From: Isoetes taiwanensis
Lineage: Eukaryota; Streptophyta; Lycopodiopsida; Isoetales; Isoetaceae
NCBI GenBank assembly: GCA_021234155.1
Contig: JAJEKV010000155.1
Location: forward strand, 607,912 to 671,911
Reading direction: 5' to 3'
Length of the DNA: 64,000 bases
The notes beneath the pieces were generated by a model. That model was not told where the DNA came from and searched no databases. It saw nothing but the letters and a program-made list of their open reading frames with translations. Both the position numbers and the translations under genes were made by a program. Shown here piece after piece: positions 22,512 through 34,260 of this stretch (the stretch's first letter is position 1; each line of letters opens with the position of its first letter).

Positions 22512-24690
22512 AATAGAATAGAATAGAATAGTTTTTTTATCGTCCACTGAGACCAATGCGGCCTATGGGACCCGAGAAGAACACAACAAACTTATTCTTG
22601 TCCGGGTTAAAAACCCCCAGCCGAAGGGTTTTAGAGGAAAAACCGTGGCGATAATAAGAATCTTTGTCAAGCTATAAAGTATACATCATCATGAAATAAA
22701 TGTGTATGTACATGTCAAGTCGTGTGCCCGGGACATAGGCCCGATCTCGCATGTCCATGACCTCTGAAGGTATGATCCTAGCATCCGTGCGGATGCCGTG
22801 CTCAATGTCACATGTAGCGGTGGCCGGCTGACCAACTTAGCATAAGCGTCCGGGATTTGATCATATCTTTGGGGCAACTTTGAAGGGTATGAGATTCATC
22901 CTCAATGACTCCCATTTGGCGGCATTGGCCGAGCACTGTCGGCGTGGCTCTCACCAATCCATCTACTGTTTTCAATTCCCGATGATGTGCCCTGTCGGGA
23001 ATGGAGGCAATGAGTGCGTCTTTTCATGGGCAGAGTGGGTACGCAGGTAGCATTGTGGGCCTCGTTCAATGTGTGGGATTTATGTGTGGCGGTAGTGTCT
23101 TTGTCTTGACTGTTCAAAGGCTGGCATCCCAAAGCTTGCGATGAAGCAAAAGCGTCAAGATATATTACCTCAAGCTATGGCGATCGCCTCTGTTTGCACA
23201 TGTATGCACTGTGCTCCGCACATTCCATCTAGCCATCCATTGAGCTCTCTTTTCCCTCCAGCCCGAGGCCTTGGCGTTGTGGCCCCCATTGCCATGATAT
23301 CGCTAGTTTTGGAAGGCGAGCATCGTCCATGTTGACCACCTTCGAAAATACACAATGTGGCGATCAAGGGCAGCCCTCACGAAGAGGCAAGAATCTGTTT
23401 CTACTGCGGTAGAATTTGATATGGGACTGTGGACTTCACCCCCTAGTGCTGCGTACCAAGAAGGCTTTACTTTTGCTCCAAGTCATTCCAAGTAGCGAGG
23501 GATACTCTCTTGGCCCCATACTTCAACCCGTATAAAGGGCGGGCTCCACTAAGACTTTGAGCGAGGTGTGGCCCGATGGGTCCAATCATACAACTCCGCT
23601 CTATGACTATTGTTTTGCATTGCATATAGTGCTTTCCAGCCCGCCGTAACTTCGTAGCCGTATGGATGTGTCCCAGTGCATAGTAGGCGGAAACTCCACT
23701 CCCAAATATTTGTATGTGAATGCTACTTCCACATTCTGCCCTCTCGATAACGGAAGGAGGGATCCTCGGCTGTCGTGAAGATGATATGAAAACCACCTTA
23801 GTCTTGGCCAAGTTGGCCAGCATATCGATTAAACTTGACAAAATGTGTCGAGGGCATCGATGTCGTTGCATGTCTGGTGGTGTGTAAGGGAGGTCCACAT
23901 CATCGGCATATATTAAGCGCTTGATGATGCGGTAGAAGGTGAGCCCGTCGCCCCCATTATCGAAAACCCGACTCTCCAATTGATCAATGTAAAGCCCAAA
24001 CAATGTTGGGGAGAGGGCATCCACTGGCGAACCAGATACTACTATCAAATGGTTGGCTTGTCGGCTGCAACCGACCCGAGCATCTTTCATAAAAGCACGT
24101 ACCTGCTTGCATTACGCAAATCTACAGGAACCCCGGTTGTGCCCAATCTTGCCCATAGTTTTCAGAGAGGCACCGATGTCAAATGCCTTTGCAAAATCCA
24201 CGAAGCAACAATATAGATCCTGACGGCGGTTCCTGCTGTCTTCAACCAGAGCTCGCAATGTGAAGATGTGTGTTACGCACTAGCACCTCTAGTGATAACC
24301 AACACACCAAAAGGGCGGATCCTTCAAGGAAATCGTTATCCAATGGGCCCCAACCTTTCCAGGCTTTATCCCATAGCCCATAGACCATATCAATTCCTCC
24401 CCCTCCTCGAGATGCTTGCCCTCAAGCATGTGGAACACACCAATGTTGCCACGAGGAATTGAACCTTGGCTCTGATACCAAATGTTACGCACTAGCACCT
24501 CTAGTGATAACCAACACACCAAAAGGGCGGATCCTTCAAGGAAATCGTTATCCAATGGGCCCCAACCTTTCCAGGCTTTATCCCATACCCCATAGACCAT
24601 ATCAATGTGGTCAATGGTTGAGTGTCGGGGTCTGAATCCTGCCTGGGTCGAGGCCAAAGAGCTACAAACATAATGAGGCACATGTTGATC
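22512..24690 (-). pseudogene. LINE (non-LTR retrotransposon) reverse transcriptase fragment
   Basis: On the minus strand the RT motifs appear in order. TQAGFRPRHSTIDHI lies near 24610-24660, then past the TRIM DLYCCFVDFAKAFD (near 24179-24220), LSPTLFGLYIDQLE, LIYADDVDL (YADD at 23899-23910), and NLAKTKVVF. The frame is open over 23467-24090 and broken elsewhere. A (CTATT)n tail after an A-run on the minus strand (22512-22545) is probably the 3' end. The 5' end, with endonuclease, is missing. It was either carried by the Helitron or inserted into it later. Confidence 0.85.
24271..24604 (-). mobile_element. TRIM: 334-bp miniature LTR retrotransposon
   Basis: Two 122-bp direct repeats (24271-24392 and 24483-24604) differ at one base and have TG...CA ends. 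Between them are only 90 bp. On the minus strand the first LTR is followed by the primer site TGGTATCAGAGCC, and the second is preceded by the purine tract GAGGAGGGGGAGGAA. ATGTG flanks the element on both sides (24266-24270, 24605-24609), and removing one copy restores the LINE frame around STIDHIFTLRAL. It has no genes and would depend on another element. Near-identical LTRs mean a recent insertion. Confidence 0.95.
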
Positions 24691-24850
24691 TATTTATCCT
24701 TGAGCTTTTTACATCTCCTGAGATCCCCCTTCCATCTGAACCATCAAAACAGAGTAAGCATATTTCAAATGCATTTTAGGTTGAGAATATACCTAAGAAA
24801 ATATGATGAAACGAAATCAAAGAAATAAGAAAATCATAGCATATACATAC

Positions 24851-24948
24851 CAGATTCAATATAGGAGAGCACAGAGTAGCAGATCTATTATTGTACATGG
24901 GTCGGTGCATTCCTATTGCCACAGCTTCGATCTGGCACCATTCGTCCC
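24851..24948 (-). other. Exon-like segment in Helitron
   Basis: An acceptor-like ttcttag and a donor-like CTG|GTATGT border a 98-base frame reading DEWCQIEAVAIGMHRPMYNN and onward. Composition is protein-like; the gene is not recognised. Probably a captured exon, otherwise chance. Confidence 0.25.
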
Positions 24949-25486
24949 CTAAGAAATAAACACAACAAAAGCCAGGCTCGCCAACGCAAGCAAAATGAAG
25001 GAAATGGAAAACCACCACCATTGACGTGACTATAAAATGCTTGAAAAGCAGGCTTCAAAACTCTAGATTCTATTGGAAAGAGAAACAGTTATGCATGGTA
25101 TCAGACTTTTAAGTAACTGAAGTAGACAAATCAAGTTGGTACTGGATGCCTGCATTTTTAGAAGCTTTAGATAAGAAAAAGCACCAATATTGATGTACTA
25201 CATCTGGCATGAGTTACCTGATGCTATTCTAGGAACAGGCAAATATTGAAGTGCAAAAAGTCATAAGAGTAGAAATAGAACCGATCCAGCAGTAGAAGTA
25301 TACAATATTGTCAATATTCTTCTATGCTTTCGTTGCATGAGTAGAACCATATGTTTGCTCAATAGCATGTTTTAAGCATCTATGGCCGAATAATTTAGTA
25401 TACTGGCAGCATTAATAGAAGAGATAGTGGGATCATAATAGATACTGTGTCTAACATTCTCCCACCTTGCAATTACTACATTTTTG

Positions 25487-25657
25487 CTATGTGCCCGTGT
25501 TGAAATATCTAAGCCCTTCTAGCTCAGGTACAACTCTACAAAATTTGAGAATATAACTCACCTTGAAGTGGTATTTACAACCAAGTGTCATAAGGATGGC
25601 AAATGTGCCGCTATCTAGTAAAGATATGAAGGTTACCTTGTCGCAGCTTTCTCTGCC
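25487..25657 (-). other. Exon-like segment in Helitron
   Basis: After an acceptor-like tacctag, 57 codons stay open to a TAG and include DSGTFAILMTLGCKYHFK. A donor-like GTGAGT lies inside the stretch (25561-25556). This length of open frame is only mildly unusual by chance, so support is weak. Confidence 0.15.
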
Positions 25658-26629
25658 CTAGGTACAGTGCTAAGTATTTTTAATACTATAAGTCCTGCCA
25701 GCCCAGATACCACTGCTACAAAATTTGAAGACATAGATTAACAGAATAATTTTCTTAGCAAGCTTGCGGCAACTCTGAATGAAGGTTCTTATTCTACCGT
25801 TTCAAATATTAGCGTATTCAACAACTCCAAGCCGCCTCAAATCTAAAAGAATATATGACAAATTTTTACAAAATCCCCAAATTATTGAGTAGATCTGAGA
25901 ACATGCCAGAATGACCTACGGCTTAAAAGGAGGCCTGTGAAATAGACTTATCTGTTAGACTAATAATTGTGGATGTCGTAAAGCAAATATGCAGAAGCAT
26001 CAAACCTGCAAAACATGGAGGCAATCCAATTAGATTAGCCTGCACAGACATGTACTCTATACCAAAACATCCCAGTGGACTACAACCAGTTTTGTTGCTC
26101 TAGGCATCCCGATGATACACAAATTGTTGCACTGATTCTATGTTAATCACTCCACAGATGCAGGAAGAATAGAAAACTCCCATGGAGGGGCTTCACTCTT
26201 GCTAGTTTATATAGTATATAAAGATCCACTAAGTTGCAGAGCAGAATTACATTTAAATTTGATGATGGCTAAAGTGAGGAATGCCATTTAAAGGATATAT
26301 AATAGCAAAACTCGAGAAAGATTAAATAGCAAAGCTTGTTCTTGTAACCTGCCTGTGAGATTTTGCCTCCACATGAAGAATCTAAGCACATAGCATAGTC
26401 CCTAAGAAAGGCAATTCAATGAGAAAGATTCTTATAACATTTTAGAAAGAATGGAAAACTAAAATGACAACGCATAAATTAATTAGACGTCATTGGGTGC
26501 AAAAACAACTCAATGTTTAAATCAAAATTGCGTAAAGCATGAACCCAAGCCTGAATCTATGCTTGAATTCTATGCAGTAGACGACAAACAAATTAGAGAC
26601 AATTTGCCTTTGCCTATGATGCAAGATCT

Positions 26630-26933
26630 GATCCATACCTTCTGTTTGTTCTTGTGGGGTGTTCATTCACCAAGATGACGGCGTAAAACTGCAGGCACAC
26701 GTGGTACTTTATGCATATATCCAAATTCACAGTCTGCACATGATAAATGCATTCAACAATACACAATGACTTACACTAAATCTAAGATAATGCTTTAATC
26801 TAAACTATGATGCAGATTTAAAGCATTTAATCCACGTCAACAATAGACTATTAGAAGAAACTTAAAGATCACCTCAGCTGCAAGACCGTTATGCTCCAAA
26901 AGGTCAGCCCCATTATGCTCCAATGTTGGCTAC
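26630..26933 (-). other. Two exon-like segments in Helitron
   Basis: Segments at about 26875-26928 (bordered by tttgtag and GAG|GTGATC) and about 26634-26735 (bordered by tgtgcag and GAAG|GTATGG) read as protein in more than one frame, for example CEFGYMHKVPRVPAVLRRHL before a stop. The gene is not identified and phases are uncertain. Confidence 0.2.
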
Positions 26934-27549
26934 AAAATCCGAAAATGACCTGCTCCTACTCCAAAAACAAAGATATTCTCAGTTCTATACATGACTGCAA
27001 GAAATGAAATTGCAAATTAAGGATAGCATATACAAATACAAACCAATATAGCATCAAAACATGGAAAGAAAGGAAAACCAAGATCGCTCTCCCACTTACC
27101 CTGAAAATATACTGGACTAAACAATAGAGCACCATAGCCATCATATAATGTATATAAAAGAGCAGCAATTTATGCATGATAGGTCCAAGTCGGCATGCAA
27201 CATAATCGGAAAACCAAGTAATGAATGTTATTTACATTCAGCAGTATATATTTTGCTCCATAAGCACCTGGGAGCTCCAGATATACCATTTATTTATGCT
27301 TCAGATATGAAGAAAAGATTATAACATGTGTAGTCTGCACACAAATGCATCTAAAACCTTTAAGATAGAAGAGTACCTTGACGTTGCATCTTCATAGGAT
27401 TTTAGCATTACATTCATGCAGAAACATTCAAAAAGTCCATATGAACTCCAAAACTAAGAATGTCTGCTACATAATGTCCTACATCACAAAAATGGAACTT
27501 CTGGTTTATAGACATCAAAATCAAACTCTAGAAAATATCTAGAGCATAC

Positions 27550-27688
27550 CTTTCTTGCTTTGCCTTTGGAACTCTGCTTGCAGCATGGTCTATGTGTAAG
27601 TCCTTAAGTCCATAAAGCAATCTGCTTTTGATGAGACCCACAAAAAAGGCAAGAAACTCCTCATCATCGATTACCACAACAACTGAGT
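27550..27688 (-). other. Best exon-like segment in Helitron
   Basis: A 139-base segment is bordered by an acceptor (tagttcag) and a donor (AAAG|GTATGC). It reads VVVVIDDEEFLAFFVGLIKS and then RLLYGLKDLHIDHAASRVPK. The sequence looks like part of a real cellular protein, but I cannot name it. If a host homologue exists, this is Helitron gene capture. Confidence 0.35.
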
Positions 27689-28338
27689 CTGAACTATCGA
27701 CTCAAATGATATGAGGCAACGGGAATGACATGCTTGAGAAATATAGAAGAATATCAACCCACCATTGCCCAACTCTGAGCAGTGAGCAAGATCATTCGGC
27801 TCCAGACAATTGATCTGAATCCACGAAATACCCATCCAGTGCATCCAGTACTGCATGATCTCGAGAAATCGTGGCATGCACGATACTAAAAGGGAAAAAA
27901 TTGGATGCCGAAATCATATGAAACAAAGAATTCTTGATTTTTGGATATCAAAAAATGCACAAACTTGATTGAAAAGCCTGCATGAAAATACAGAAAAGAT
28001 AGATAAAAGAAATCAAATTTCAACCTAACCTAGTTGAAGATAAAGATGCTTTGCCCCTAGAACAACTGTGGCAATCGTGGCATACATGCCTAACGCCAGC
28101 TACAATCGGATAAGGAGAGTCAAAGAGGATAATCGAAAATTCATGCCGGATTGGACGGGTCGAAATCAGAAAGGGGAAAAATAGAAACCTAAATCAAGGC
28201 TAAGGAAATTTTGCCGTTTTTTGGTAAATCGGAATTGTTTTCCGGCGACCAAAAGATTCGAAACCTTAGCAAATCAAATCAAGGGAAAATTCCAAAAAGT
28301 TTTTGGAACCCCGGAAAAACCGAATTTAAACAATAGGA

Positions 28339-28473
28339 TTTGAATAAGAACTTCAATGGTTCTAGAAGCAAGTTAAATTATTTTGTGTGACAATATCTTT
28401 GAGATAAATTGTGTGGAGATAGATTGTGTTATCAACAAGTGTTGATTTGGTTGAAACAAGTTGAAAATTAACA
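28339..28473 (+). repeat. Copia 3' LTR, right part
   Basis: It matches 15549-15666 of the 5' LTR with a 6-base insertion (tctttg) and ends AATTAACA. It completes the LTR interrupted at 20349. Confidence 0.95.
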
Positions 28474-28492
28474 GTTTCCATTAGTAATTAAC

Positions 28493-28550
28493 CTGGATTA
28501 TCAATGAGAGGAGCCTTTCACTTGTCCTTATATGTAGGATTCTTAATATT
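28493..28550 (-). pseudogene. CRT: Calreticulin pseudogene, upstream exon
   Basis: A 58-base exon between tatag and CCAG|GTTAAT reads NIKNPTYKDK, stop, KAPLIDNP. It ends in phase 1 so that the next exon (14971) completes the Asp of the DFKDDP motif. The stop replaces the conserved Trp of the P-domain repeat KWKAP-IDNP. It proves that the Copia element sits inside a calreticulin intron. The next upstream exons are not found: an LTR element begins 92 bases away, and the sequence beyond it (35396 on) shows no calreticulin. Confidence 0.85.
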
Positions 28551-28641
28551 CTATAATTCAAAACCCCAATATATATTAGCTCAAATTATAATCATGATAT
28601 ATATGGAGAGCAATGTTAACAATATGACATGTAGACTTCCT

Positions 28642-28839
28642 TGATAAATTTAGGAAACAGAGATAACTACAATGCACAATATATTGAATAGAACAGAAAA
28701 CTTGGGTGGGACAAGCTCCACACCTAGCTTGATATATATAACAGATGCGACTCTACATATGAATGGACTTCATGTAGATTGCCATGCCATGTGATGACGT
28801 GGCCTATATGATGAGGTGGAGGATTGATATATTCCAACA
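28642..28839 (-). repeat. 3' LTR of the minus-strand element (198 bp)
   Basis: On the minus strand it starts TGTTGGAATATATC and ends AAATTTATCA. A TATATATA promoter-like core lies inside (about 28730-28742). Confidence 0.9.
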
Positions 28840-28925
28840 CCCTTCCTCAAGACGAACACCTCAACTATCCAAAGTCATCATGTCTAGGTTGATGCGTGAG
28901 CCATCTTTGGCTTTTTCTGCATTGT

Positions 28926-31045
28926 CTAATATTCTTCTTGTCTAATATTCTTCTGAATGTTCTTGTTCTTCAAATTTGGAACAATGGCCTTCATCTTGGA
29001 TTGCATTTCCAGGAAAGATATAGTTGGCACTTTGTTTATGCAAACATTTGGAGCTATCGGCTGCTCTCTATCAGCCATGTTTATGGCTTCCATAAGCAAT
29101 AATTCAGGACTAGTATGCTGTAAAATCAGTTCAAACATTGTGCCATCCTCTTCGAAATCATGAAAAAGATCTATAAGGCTTTCTTGCTCCATTCTGGATG
29201 CCTTCGTTGTCAATTTCTCCTCTCTTATAAATGCATTTTCCTTCTTGCAACTATAATTGTCAAGTGTCAATTTATCTTGATCTGAATTCATCTCATTCCC
29301 TCCCTCAATCTCAAGCACAATGGGCGGTACTGGGATTGGAGCATTTTTGAGCTGCTTGAGATTGGATATGAAATTCAGATCAGAAACTAAATGCATTTCC
29401 TCTGAAGAAGTCTCTTGTGACATAGGTAATTCTGCCTGAATTTGCTGCAGTGCGTCTGCCTGATGCTTTGTCTCATCCAGTTCTTTCTTGAAAGTTAGAG
29501 CTTCATTAAAAAGCATAAAAATACCTTGTAAATGAGTTATGTCAGGCCGATCTTTCGCTGTTTGGTTTGCATGTTGAATATTGGGCCCTCCCTTGATTTT
29601 AGCTGTACTTCTCTTTGCCCATAAGCGAAGCTGCTTCAATTTATCTGCCTCAGGTTCACTGCCTGGTACTTGGATGCCCAGATGCTCCAACGAAGGGATT
29701 TCTTCACTGGGCTGGTGGGTCACGGCATCTTCAATGGCCAAACAATCTCCCTTGAATTTGATAATATCAGCAGCATACTGATCTTTTTCACTGATCTTTT
29801 TCAATGTCATGTGCAGGATCTTCAACAGCCCTGCTCCATTCAATTTGACATCCTGCCAGAATTTCATCGACGGCATCCTTCTGCTGGTCATCTACAGGGG
29901 TAATTTCTCCATGCCTGGCTTTGAGAATTTGCATCCCTGTGGCAGTTTTCATCTGCACTGGATTTTCTGCACCGGGTCTCAGTGCGTCTTTTGTTGCCTC
30001 CCCACTCTTCCTTGTGCCTATAGCCACATTAGATGCCGCAGTGCCAGAACTGGCCCATGCTTCTGCGGCTACAATTAGATTAGCCCCTTCCTCGTGGGCT
30101 TCATCAGCATCTGGAGGGTTTTTAACGAGACCTGGAGGATCTATAATGAGATCCAAATCAACTGCAAAACTCCAACTGGTGGTGGGCAGTAGCATCTCTT
30201 CAGCAGCATCTGAGGCATTTCCAACGGGATCTTCAACCTCCTCTGCAGTCTTCTTGGGGTCTTCAATTTCGACCCCATGAAAGCCGTATTGGGCTTATGT
30301 CGCCTTTTCAAGGGCTTGAATTTCTGTGGGTTCTCCAGAGGCCCCAAATTTCTTCTGGTCTTGGCCAATGGCATCTTCAACGACCTCACCAAAATATCTG
30401 GCATTCTCATGCTTCTTTGCCCTGTGGGTTTCTGTCTTGTCTTCTGAGACAATTTCAATGGCCGCACCAACGGCCACCATTTGGGTGGTTTCCCCTTCTG
30501 CTTTAATAGCATCCATGATATACTGTCGTCCTGGTTTCCTCTCAATATAATGCGACACCCAAATGGTGGCCGCACCAACGGCCACCTCTGCTTTAATAGC
30601 ATCCATGATATACTGCCGTCCTGGTTTCCTCTCAATATAATGCGACACCCAAGACTCCGGCTTGTCAGATTTCGGACCGCCATAGCCATTGTGTCCCCTT
30701 TCAAGCGCATGCTGGGCCTCCATCTTACTTTTGCTTTGAAAATCTACAACAGAAAATTTAGGCAGCACCAAATTTCCGGCAACAGAATCTCGTGGGTCTT
30801 CAATCAGGGCCCCTTCTTTGGCATAACCGCTCTTTGGCATCATCCCTCCCTCTTCAGGAATATAGGAGGAAATAGAAAAACATTCAGTTATGCAAGATTT
30901 AAATACCTTCACTCTCTTCTTCGACACAGTATTCACTTTCTTCAAGGCATACTTCAGCGAATTCTTCTTCCTAGATTTCTTCAATTTCGATGTAGGCGGC
31001 TCTCCTACATTAGGGCGGATTTGGGGTCTGAAAATGGCCTCCTAT
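28926..31045 (-). pseudogene. Unrecognised long ORF of the LTR element, frameshifted
   Basis: Three overlapping frames (to about 30295, 30195-29788, 29891-28926) join into one gene of about 650-700 codons if small shifts are allowed. One shift is a duplicated ctgatctttttca at about 29776-29800. The N-terminus is Lys-rich (KKSRKKNSLKYALKKVN). The middle has a tandem duplication of a block containing HYIERKPGRQYIMDAIKAE (30490-30655). The rest is acidic and Ala/Glu-rich, with helical, coiled-coil-like stretches such as FKKELDETKHQADALQQIQ. I recognise no domain. It could be an unusual gag or a captured cellular gene. Confidence 0.5.
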
Positions 31046-32380
31046 CAGCCATTCCACGTCATATTTCCGCTCCTTTTTTCCCATGCCACCTAGGATACCA
31101 AAATCTCATCATTACAGATTTACTTAGAATATTCTCCCAGAATAAGGGGGATTGCGCATTCATGGCGCCATATGTATTTAATTCTGTTGGTTGTCAGACA
31201 GGCTGATGGAACATGTGGCGCTTCTAAAAAGCCACTTGCATTATAGCATACCTGCAACTCATGGCGGTGCCTCTTGGTTTGTCAGATACCAAGCGTGCGT
31301 GTCACCGATTCTTGCGCTATTTTCATTTAGAGGCCATGGCCATACAAGCTTCCCGCCTTCCACATTTCAAAATTTGAATGTGTAGGTTGAAGCTTTGTAT
31401 CAGACTTTCATTTCGAGGCGCTGCGGCTGCGCCTTGTGGGTGGTTCACATGGAGAAGTTTAGGCCCTCGGCTGAGTTAAAGAGTCAAGATCGATTAAAAA
31501 TTCAGCAGCATCAGCCTACATAAGTTGGATCTTGCAAGGGCTGATTTTCCAAAACGGGGCTGAATTTTTTGCCTCGGCCCAAGTTCAAACCGGGTTTTAA
31601 GCCCGGCCAACCCTTTATTCGTCCATGTGAACCCAAAGATTAACCGGGATCTTTACTTCATCCCAATACGGGCTTTCCGCCCTACAATTCAAATTTGAAT
31701 TTGCTTAATGTATAAAAAGCATGGATTGTAGGAGAATGGACTTTTCGATTTCCATATGCACGCGTTGCAAATTTCAAAAGCGAGGTTGAAATGCGGACGT
31801 TCGGCTCCACGGCGAATTGTCTTTGGGGCATACAAATTGTACACCTTCATTTCGCGCCGTGCGATCCACGCAGTATGGAAGCTCCAAATGATGTGTGGAT
31901 AAGGATCCAACTGACTCACGAATATGCTCCAGTCTTCAATCGCAAAAAAAGAGGTCTAAAAAATAAGAACTTAGACCTCGACGTGTTGTGTCTTGCAGGC
32001 TCAAAAAGTGTTGACATCTGGGCGGATGGCAGTTTATATCCATTGGATCCGTTGAGTGGCAAGAAACCGCCCATTTCGGGGCGTTTCAAGTTTAGTCCGA
32101 TTTTTTGTGGTGACGGTAACTCGGCCTCCTAGGATATTGTGAGAGATTGAGAGGGATGAAGGCATTCGGAATCGAATATAGTTCCTTGAGATGAGCTGCT
32201 TCCGATAAGGAAGGGGAAATGTCCGTGAAGATGCTAATAAATGACATTATACTTTGCAATGTGAAGGGTTTATACATTCTTGAAGTACAAAGGTTATGGT
32301 GTTTGTGTTTAGATACCGCTAATACAAGAAGGCTTTGACTACCTTTAACAATAGATTCCTTTAAAACTCTATTGCTATTT
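31046..32380. other. LTR element interior, no gene recognised
   Basis: Includes GC-richer stretches (for example 31560-31610 with ggcccaagttcaaaccggg). The short frames read as random protein. Confidence 0.5.
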
Positions 32381-34260
32381 AAATTATAGCAAAAATGAGT
32401 CTTGAAACTCTTTAAGTAGTAGAAGAACTCTTTGACTAGTTATCCATTTGATGACCATTTTTTAAGAAAATATGATATGTGACATTCTTATATGCAAACA
32501 TTCATAAAATTTATGAACATTGAAGGTCAAAGCCATCCTTGTTTAAAGAGGATCATATGATGCGAAATCTTCATGCGCAGAAGTAATTGCATATAAGAAA
32601 TTAAGCCAGTGTGATCCTTTAGCGTAAAAAAGTAAATAGAAACACAAATATTCAACTTACAACTTAAGCGTAAAACAAATAGTATTTTAATAAACCAACA
32701 CTTTATATACTAACACTTTACACTTTAAATAAGATATTTCTTTCTTTCCTTTTACTTGAAAGCTATTTTTTTTTCAAGATGGATCACACCAAGCGAATAA
32801 TACATATGCAAAAAAAAAGGGACACACTAAATTCGCATGGTGTGATCCACTTTCTTATTTGTTGTCAAATTAAAATTAAACACAAGTACTCATTCCTATT
32901 TGTATCTAAAATGCTTTACCACTCTTAAGTACATAAGTCATTATCCCTTTTCAAAGAGCATATTATTTTTCAAGAAGGATCACACCAAGCGAATAGTACA
33001 TATGCAACAAAAATGGAACACACTAAATTCGCATCGTGTGATCCACTTTCTTATTTGTTGTCAAATTAAAATTAAACACAAGTACCCCTTCTCATTTAAT
33101 GCTTTACCACCCCAAGTGCATAAAGTTATTAGTCCTTTTCAAAGAGCATATCTTTTTTTTTAAGAAGGATCACATCAAGCATCCTATTTGCATCTAAAAT
33201 ACTTTACCAACTCTAGTAGTACATAAAGTTATTAGCCCTTTTCAAAAAGCAAACACTTTATCAATAAATGAGCACGTCACATATCCACACTTAACTTCAA
33301 ATAAGACACATATATATTTCTTTTATTAAAAGATAATCAAAGTAATTTTACTATAGGAAGTCATGTTTTTCCAAAAGATCACACCAAGCTTAATTTTGTT
33401 TTAAGCTAAAAGGTTGGAATATACTAAATTCGCATGGTGTGATCCACTTTCTTGTTTGTTGTCAATAGATAATAACACCAAGTCCCTCATCAATAGTCTC
33501 CCATTTGCATATAAAATATGTATCATTCCAAGTTATATTATGTTTTATGAACTAAACTTTTCAAAGAGGGTCCCAAAGCAAAATACAAACACATAATCAA
33601 TAAGCCAACACTTTACCAACAACCAAAGCTTTATTAAATAAGATTTTTATGTTATTTTATCAAACCTAACAATGTTTCCATATGTGACACTTTGAGTTAA
33701 CTGATCCAAAGGCTCATGAAAGCGACATTTTATACAATATGTCTTTGGAGCTTTTGTGTCGTGGCATTAGTAAACACCTCTAATGGAGCAAATATTTTGT
33801 AACTCATTTTTCAACAACCACGGATGCCGCGTCTTATCAAACATTTCTTCAATGCAAGGACACCATTCTCATAAGGCTTGCACAATTAAATAAACGAGGT
33901 CATGGGACGACTTTCAAGCTCGGCTCCCACAATTTTACAGCGTAAAACTAGATGCCCATTGCCCTGAATGTATATCTTGGAAAAGCATGTCTCTTATGTC
34001 CATATGTTGAACAACAACGATGCGAATGCTTTTCCCTAGTCCCAAATCCCCCTACATCGATAAATATAGCCCAAAGAAAAATATTTGATTCAGTGAGTGA
34101 ATATAAATCAAGAAGAGGGAAGAAAAAAAGCAAGGATCACATGACGCTTAAATCTCACTACACATTTACAAAGTGCATATGCATTTTTCATGGTGTGATC
34201 CATGTATTATTGAGGGTGCAAATTTGCAAATATCCTCCTCTTCAAACCCCTTCCCCCCCT
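32380..34260. repeat. About 195-bp repeats with ggatcacacca/tggtgtgatcc foldbacks
   Basis: A module beginning aaggatcacaccaagcgaat recurs near 32777, 32972, 33162 (degenerate) and 33371, each about 195 bp after the last. Roughly 60-75 bp later attcgcatggtgtgatcc appears in inverted orientation, so each full module can fold into a hairpin with an 18-bp stem. A related pair occurs near 34135-34203. Confidence 0.8.

Larger units (their letters stand above)
20350..28338 (-). mobile_element. Non-autonomous Helitron (7989 bp)
   Basis: Read on the minus strand it begins TCCTATTG at 28338 and ends CTAG at 20350. A 7-bp-stem GC hairpin (20361-20377) lies seven bases before the terminal CTAG. It sits exactly between A and T of the LTR sequence, as the intact 5' LTR shows, with no target duplication. 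These are the defining marks of a Helitron. I see no Rep or helicase domain. Its cargo includes a LINE fragment carrying a TRIM, and exon-like segments that may be captured gene pieces. Confidence 0.9.
15041..28473 (+). mobile_element. Ty1/Copia LTR retrotransposon, split by a nested Helitron
   Basis: Two LTRs (15041-15666, and 19879-20349 continued at 28339-28473) flank a tRNA-iMet primer site, gag, protease, integrase, reverse transcriptase and RNase H in Copia order. Without the Helitron the element is about 5.4 kb. Flanking pentamers GTTCC (15036-15040) and GTTTC (28474-28478) are a target duplication with one mismatch. It lies in the same orientation as the window but antisense to the calreticulin pseudogene, inside an intron. 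Gene frames carry several stops and frameshifts, so this copy cannot act on its own. The LTRs differ by roughly nine substitutions plus two indels, indicating a moderately old insertion. Confidence 0.95.

Noticed and set aside
29581-31206. Several + strand ORFs of 66-241 codons
   Set aside because: Shadows of the minus-strand gene at 28926-31045, which has the more protein-like composition and the element's orientation.
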